From positions 4,751 to 68,750 of the forward strand of contig DEHD01000031.1 in assembly GCA_002351725.1 (NCBI GenBank): DNA of 64,000 nucleotides, in the 5' to 3' direction. The position numbers and the translations under genes were made by a program. Each line of letters begins with the position of its first letter. The first letter of the stretch is position 1. Below are positions 59,445 through 64,000 of this stretch, piece after piece. The notes beneath the pieces are model-generated. The model was not told the DNA's origin. It made no database searches and saw only the letters and a list, made by a program, of their open reading frames with translations. This DNA is from Prevotella sp. UBA2809. GTDB lineage: Bacteria; Bacteroidota; Bacteroidia; Bacteroidales; Bacteroidaceae.

Positions 59445-59476
59445 CTTGGAGTCTATTGTTTTAATTTTTATATTTG
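59445..59476 (+). promoter_or_regulatory. Promoter of the lipoprotein gene at 59495
   Basis: CTTG at 59445-59448 and TATATTTG at 59469-59476 have a 20-bp spacer. The ATG is 18 bases downstream. Confidence 0.7.
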
Positions 59477-59494
59477 CGGAAAACTTTTAAGCGT

Positions 59495-60235
59495 ATGATT
59501 AAGAAAGTCCTTTCAATTGTAGCTGTTTCGGCAGCAGTTGTGTGTTTTTCGTGTTGCTCAGGTGATGGCGGCAAAGTTTCGAATAATGGAATCTTCGGCG
59601 AACTACCGGCAGTGGCGGATGATTATAATCAGAAGTGCATTGACCTGCTGAATAATCTTCAGAATAGTGAAAGTAAGGAGGAAGCTTTGAAGCAGCTTAT
59701 GATCCAGTCTAAACAGTTGGACAGCATGGCTACAGTGAACTTCAAGGCTGTTATCGACACTTGGGCCGACAAGGCATTCCCCACCGAGGTGGCTGAGGGT
59801 GTACCCTTCAAGATTATTTCAGATTTCAAATACAATCCGGATCGTTCAAAAGATGACAGATTGTATTTCAGAGCAGAGATAGAACGTACCGCAAAAACAG
59901 GTATGGGTGAGGGTGAATACAGATTGAACCACGCAAGAGTAATGTTTGTTGACAAGGATGGCAACCCGCTCTGCACAACCAATGAAACCCTCATGTACAC
60001 TCTTGAAGAAGATTGGAAGAAGTCAAGCGAACCTGGTTCTAAATCAGAAGTTTTCACCGATATTGTTTTCTCAAAATGGAACGCAGAGTGGCTATCAAAA
60101 GCAGCCAAATTCTACATCGCTGATAGCGAGACCGACTTCTACAAGCTGGCAAAAGACACCACCAAGAATGCCGAAAAGGCCTATAAACAGTACATTAAAG
60201 ACTTAGGCCAGCAGCTAACTGACAAGTTTAAATAA
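59495..60235 (+). CDS. Lipoprotein of unknown function
   Basis: From the ATG at 59495 the product is 246 residues with a lipoprotein signal (MIKKVLSIVAVSAAVVCFSC, then CSGDGG). The frame extends to a TTG at 59474 inside the promoter, which is rejected. The mature protein is charged and helical at both ends, with a central beta-rich part (FKIISDFKYNPD; YRLNHARVMFVDKDGNPLC). No known domain is recognised. It has its own promoter and a strong terminator, so it is a single-gene unit next to the repeat array. Confidence 0.75.
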   Translation: MIKKVLSIVAVSAAVVCFSCCSGDGGKVSNNGIFGELPAVADDYNQKCIDLLNNLQNSESKEEALKQLMIQSKQLDSMATVNFKAVIDTWADKAFPTEVAEGVPFKIISDFKYNPDRSKDDRLYFRAEIERTAKTGMGEGEYRLNHARVMFVDKDGNPLCTTNETLMYTLEEDWKKSSEPGSKSEVFTDIVFSKWNAEWLSKAAKFYIADSETDFYKLAKDTTKNAEKAYKQYIKDLGQQLTDKFK

Positions 60236-60266
60236 AATTTGCACTAAAAATATTATCATAATAGTT

Positions 60267-60300
60267 CAGGGCTTGCATTTTTAAGCAAGCCCTGTTTCTA
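60267..60300 (+). terminator. Terminator of the lipoprotein gene
   Basis: A 10-bp perfect stem CAGGGCTTGC (60267-60276) with GCAAGCCCTG (60285-60294) has an 8-base loop and is followed by TTTCTATTTT. Confidence 0.88.
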
Positions 60301-60344
60301 TTTTCAAACCATTATTCTTAAAATTAAATAAAAACTTGTTTTTA

Positions 60345-60376
60345 TTTGGCTGTTATCGATAAAAATCGTATATTTG
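60345..60376 (+). promoter_or_regulatory. Promoter of the large surface protein gene
   Basis: TTTG at 60345-60348 and TATATTTG at 60369-60376 have a 20-bp spacer. The ATG at 60423 is 46 bases downstream. Confidence 0.75.
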
Positions 60377-60422
60377 CCACTGAATTTATAAATGAGTATC
60401 AACCCCGTAAAAATATACCATT

Positions 60423-63400
60423 ATGATAAAACGATTACTCAACTGTCTATCATTAACTAAGATCATTCTGGTTCTACTTGTTACAATCCTCACTCAATCG
60501 TTATGGGCTGCAGATGATAATTACGGTATCATTGTAGCTGGCATAACAATCAACAGTTCAAATGCCTCTGACGTTTTAGGCGATGGCGATGGCGAAACAG
60601 GCTCGGTTTCATTTGACAAAAACACAAACACGCTAACTTTGGACGGTGCAACAATTAACATGCAGGGTATTATGGATCATTATGCCGTAGAGAGTAGCAT
60701 AAACGATCTGAATGTAAAGTTGTTGGGATATACATCAATTACTATTGATAAAAATAGTGACTGCACTAACGTCTTTGCCTATACCGGTGAGAGTAATGCA
60801 GCCCAGCTGACCTTAGAAACAGAGGCAAATTCAGAAGGTTCTTATGGTAAGTTGTATGTATCAGGTATTTCAGACAAAGAGTATATAACCAAGGGCTATA
60901 CGATTACTAATCAGCTACAGAATTCTGGCGAGCAGACTGGATGGAAATACACAGAACAAAGCGGTACTTATTCGTCTGTTTATATAATGTTCACCGAATA
61001 TTATGACTTATGGATTGGTGGAGCACATATCACTTCAGATAATCTAATGCCTGTTTCTGGCGGAACAAAATATATTCCATCTACCCATACACTCCATTTA
61101 GCCGGTTATGGCTATTCAGACGCTATCAGCAGTAAAATGCAGGAGTTGATAGTAGAGGTAGATGGAGAAAATAGTCTGAGTAGTTTTTCATACATAGGCA
61201 CAGAAAATGGTCGAATCGTCTTCCGTACAGCAGAAAACAGTCAATCGACCAACACTGTGAATCTGCAAAAAGACAACGGCGGTGTAATCACAGGCTTTTA
61301 CCAGGTAGTAATTGAAGAGCCACTGCAACTAAACTCCCCCGGAACAATAAGCGAGTTGTCAACAGCGTCCTCTGCTATCATATCAAACAATGTAGTTGAA
61401 TATAGTATTAGAATCGCCGGAATTCAAGTAAACAACAAGAATGCATCATCAGGTATTACAGGTGAAGGAATCACAGGAACGATCAAATATGACAACGATA
61501 CCCACACACTTACGCTAAACAACGCTACAATCACCCCAGAGCAAGAAGCGCCCGGTATTGACTATCATGGAAGTGAATCACTTATTATTGAATTAATTGG
61601 AACAAACAAAATTATATCCTCTGGCGGCTGTGATGTAATTCAATGTAGCAGTATTTTAGATATTAGGCCCGATATTACTTTAAAAAATGGAGATGGTAAC
61701 CCATGCTCTTTAGAGCTAGAAGGGGGATCCGGTAATATTATAAGTGGATTCCGCAATATATCTGGCCTTAGTAATATTGGAGGATATGGAAACAACTTGG
61801 TTTTAGTATATGACAAAGATGTTTGCTACGTTCAAAACGATGGTTTATACTCATATGGATCAGATGGAACAGGAGCCCCTGGCAACCCTGTTTCAAATGC
61901 CACAATAGCTACGGATTACCATCTAAGGATTGGTAATGTGTATGTCACTAATTTAAACAAAGATAATGTTTTATCGAACACGAGCAATGACGGAAAACTA
62001 AGTTATAGTCCACAAACTAATACACTTTCGTTTAATGGTGCAGAGATACTACAAAAAATATCTATCGAGCAGGAGAACCTTACAATAGATTTAGAAGGTA
62101 ATAATTCTATTACAATAAAGGATGAACCTAAAAGTTCGGCAATCATTGCCGAAACATGTTCCTTAACTATAAAATCCACAAGTAAAACAGGTAGTCTGAC
62201 TTTATCAAGTTCAGGTGAATGTCCATTAACACAAGGAATTACACCAACAATAACAAAGCCATTGGTTTCTTCTAAAAACATTGCAAATGAAGAAGTAACA
62301 ATGGCAACTATTCACCCTGTTTATCCACCTATAGCCTCAAATACAATTAAAACCAATGAAGGAATCTTTATTTATCTAGAGAACAGTGAAGATAACGGAG
62401 GATCAGGAATCATTAAATACTCGATAAAAAATGCCGACAAATCTACAGGTATTAGTAACCAGACGTTTTCTCCTGAGACAGGTATTTCTATGACAAAGCC
62501 AGGAACCTTAACAGCCTGGATAGAACTAGATAGCGAGAACAAAAGTACTGACCTCGTAGGAAAATTCTTTGGTTTTAAGCAGAAATCAATTAGAAAGGTA
62601 TATAATGGAACTGATGCTGTAACATTTAGTCCAGAAATTGTACCAGAGATAGAAGATGGCGATAACATTACGGTTACTTACGAAAAGGAATCAGGTAACG
62701 CAACAGTAAGCGAGAATGCAATCAGTATGTCAAGCTATGGAAGCTCTATGATTGCAGCAAGATTATCACAATCATATTCTGACAATCAACACACATACAA
62801 GTTGAATCCTGACACCATACAAATTAAGGTAATAGCTGTACCTGCAACTCCAAGCATTCCTGAAGATAATAGTATATTCCTCAGTACTGACAAAATAACG
62901 ATTTCTTCTACATCCCCTAGTGGTACAACCATATACTATAAATGGGATAACGGTGCCGACAAGACCTACACCAACGAAATCTCCATAGAAGGTTCAACTC
63001 TCAGCGCTTGGGTAAAGTATCAACCATATTCAGATGCTGAGCCAGTATACAGTGACACCATAAGTGCTACATATGCAATCAAGACGAATATTGAAGGATT
63101 GATATTTACACCTTCAACTATAACAGATATCCCATATACAAGTAGTGCTATAACACCCGATTTCACTATTAGCACTCAAGATGGTACAACTTTAACCACT
63201 AACGATTATACCTTAAGCTATAAGCAAGTTGTAGAGAATACTCCAACAGCTGTTGAATCTGCTATAAATGTTGGTTCATACATTTTAACTATAGAGGGCA
63301 AAGGCAGCTATGGCGGAACAAAAGAAATGCCTTTCAACATCGTCAAAGCCACTCTAGATTGGACATCGGATAGTTGGACGGTTCCAGAGCCAAAGAGTGA

Positions 63401-64000
63401 GCTAAATTATACTGGCGAGGCTTTGGATTTGATTACAAGGGCCTCCATACCAGAAGGAGCAACCATAAAGTACTTAACCGTATTCAACCCCGAAAGTTAT
63501 GATTATATTGAGAGAGCTAACGAAGAATGGAGCACAACAACTCCAACTGGCAATGCCCCCGGAAATTATGCCATCTTTTATAAAATAGAAGGTGGAGACA
63601 ACTTTGAAGATTGGGGACCATCAGAGGTTGGAATAAAAGCCACAATCGAAAAGGGTAAGGTTTCTATCACTGCTGAAGATATTAGATCAACTTATACGGG
63701 AGAACCTATAACTTTTGATAAGAATAAGGTTGAAATATCAATTTCATCAATATCGAAAGATGGTATTAACTTTAAGTACTATGTACCAAACGCAGATAAT
63801 CCAGAAGAACAAACTCTATTAGACAATGCACCTACAAATATCGGCATATACAATGTCGAGATTTCACTTAATGATGACAATTACTCAGCCGAAGCAATCA
63901 CTGCTACGCTCACAATTGCAGCACAGGCCATCACCAGCGCTATGGTAACTCTCGATCCTGATGCCAACCTTATGTATGATGGAAACGAGAAGCACCCTGC
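60423..64000 (+). CDS. Large secreted repeat protein, probable surface adhesin (partial, runs off the window)
   Basis: The frame is open from the ATG at 60423 to the last base (1192 full codons). The signal peptide ends near LTQSLWAADD, about residue 31. Four related beta-type units follow, starting near residues 34 (YGIIVAGITINSSNAS), 194 (YDLWIGGAHITSDN), 327 (YSIRIAGIQVNNKNAS) and 499 (YHLRIGNVYVTNLN); each goes on to a T-L-x-(L/F)-(D/N/A)-(G/N) motif such as NTLTLDGATI. A chitobiase C-terminal-like Ig part (ISSTSPSGTTIYYKWDNG near residue 827) and then repeated MBG-like domains (EDIRSTYTGEPITFDKNKVE near residue 1085) come after. No cell-wall sorting motif is visible because the C-terminus is missing. 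Low GC compared with core genes. Confidence 0.85.
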   Translation, partial: MIKRLLNCLSLTKIILVLLVTILTQSLWAADDNYGIIVAGITINSSNASDVLGDGDGETGSVSFDKNTNTLTLDGATINMQGIMDHYAVESSINDLNVKLLGYTSITIDKNSDCTNVFAYTGESNAAQLTLETEANSEGSYGKLYVSGISDKEYITKGYTITNQLQNSGEQTGWKYTEQSGTYSSVYIMFTEYYDLWIGGAHITSDNLMPVSGGTKYIPSTHTLHLAGYGYSDAISSKMQELIVEVDGENSLSSFSYIGTENGRIVFRTAENSQSTNTVNLQKDNGGVITGFYQVVIEEPLQLNSPGTISELSTASSAIISNNVVEYSIRIAGIQVNNKNASSGITGEGITGTIKYDNDTHTLTLNNATITPEQEAPGIDYHGSESLIIELIGTNKIISSGGCDVIQCSSILDIRPDITLKNGDGNPCSLELEGGSGNIISGFRNISGLSNIGGYGNNLVLVYDKDVCYVQNDGLYSYGSDGTGAPGNPVSNATIATDYHLRIGNVYVTNLNKDNVLSNTSNDGKLSYSPQTNTLSFNGAEILQKISIEQENLTIDLEGNNSITIKDEPKSSAIIAETCSLTIKSTSKTGSLTLSSSGECPLTQGITPTITKPLVSSKNIANEEVTMATIHPVYPPIASNTIKTNEGIFIYLENSEDNGGSGIIKYSIKNADKSTGISNQTFSPETGISMTKPGTLTAWIELDSENKSTDLVGKFFGFKQKSIRKVYNGTDAVTFSPEIVPEIEDGDNITVTYEKESGNATVSENAISMSSYGSSMIAARLSQSYSDNQHTYKLNPDTIQIKVIAVPATPSIPEDNSIFLSTDKITISSTSPSGTTIYYKWDNGADKTYTNEISIEGSTLSAWVKYQPYSDAEPVYSDTISATYAIKTNIEGLIFTPSTITDIPYTSSAITPDFTISTQDGTTLTTNDYTLSYKQVVENTPTAVESAINVGSYILTIEGKGSYGGTKEMPFNIVKATLDWTSDSWTVPEPKSELNYTGEALDLITRASIPEGATIKYLTVFNPESYDYIERANEEWSTTTPTGNAPGNYAIFYKIEGGDNFEDWGPSEVGIKATIEKGKVSITAEDIRSTYTGEPITFDKNKVEISISSISKDGINFKYYVPNADNPEEQTLLDNAPTNIGIYNVEISLNDDNYSAEAITATLTIAAQAITSAMVTLDPDANLMYDGNEKHP

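Noticed and set aside
60392..60460. 22-codon frame starting at ATG 60392 overlapping the surface protein start
   Set aside because: Out of frame with the large gene, with no clear ribosome-binding sequence; could be noise in an A/T-rich leader.
62003..62668. Two minus-strand open frames inside the large surface protein gene
   Set aside because: They are shadows of the plus-strand frame, which is open without interruption from 60423 and has signal peptide and domains.

Overview
The window looks like chromosome of a Bacteroidales bacterium, most likely Prevotellaceae. Three things point there. Nearly every intergenic start region carries the Bacteroidetes sigma promoter (TTTG, 19-20 bp, TAnnTTTG), Shine-Dalgarno sequences are weak or absent, and the families include DUF4249 with a TonB-dependent receptor, DUF349, OstA-like, PaaK with an ACT protein, and MBG-type surface proteins. 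No rRNA, insertion sequence, integrase or CRISPR array was seen. There are four tRNAs (Val twice, Gln, Tyr).

Layout. Positions 1-7311 form an AT-rich accessory cluster, all on +: the 3' part of a probable adenine methyltransferase, a KAP P-loop NTPase, a DUF2971 protein, a protein with a HEPN-like motif, an AlbA_2/ATPase (Schlafen-type) protein and an unknown partner. It has the makeup of a defence island. A strong terminator (7402-7437) separates it from core genes.

Positions 7441-35887 hold mainly housekeeping genes. They include a metallo-hydrolase, PaaK plus ACT protein, PurB, a repeat-bearing pseudouridine synthase, AsnS, a CvfB-like protein, LolD, a CPA2 antiporter, Asd, a TonB receptor with DUF4249, CdsA-FtsH-RsfS, DUF349, CorA with a structured leader, PepD, a flippase-like membrane protein, RsmA and guanine deaminase. 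A 34-residue membrane microprotein gene lies at 33414-33518 with its own promoter and terminator. Positions 35888-36426 hold no recognisable protein gene of usual size but carry a promoter, a repeat and two terminators, which fits an unassigned RNA of about 230-310 nt.

Positions 36427-53381 are on -: MATE, tRNA-Val, then a tightly overlapping envelope/repair/nucleotide run (guaB, two PpiC-type isomerases, OstA-like, mutL), then a proteostasis group (tig, clpP, clpX, recQ) and lptB. Positions 53528-59030 are on +: MlaE and MlaF permease genes followed by a four-gene partner-switching module (anti-sigma kinase-like, STAS, membrane ATPase, SpoIIE phosphatase with TPR-like N-terminus).

Positions 59031-59494 contain an ordered repeat array: inverted clusters of an 8-bp unit flank three 15-bp near-palindromes at an exact 22-bp period. 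It is the least explained DNA in the window. A lipoprotein gene and a surface protein gene of more than 1190 codons, running off the right edge, complete the window.
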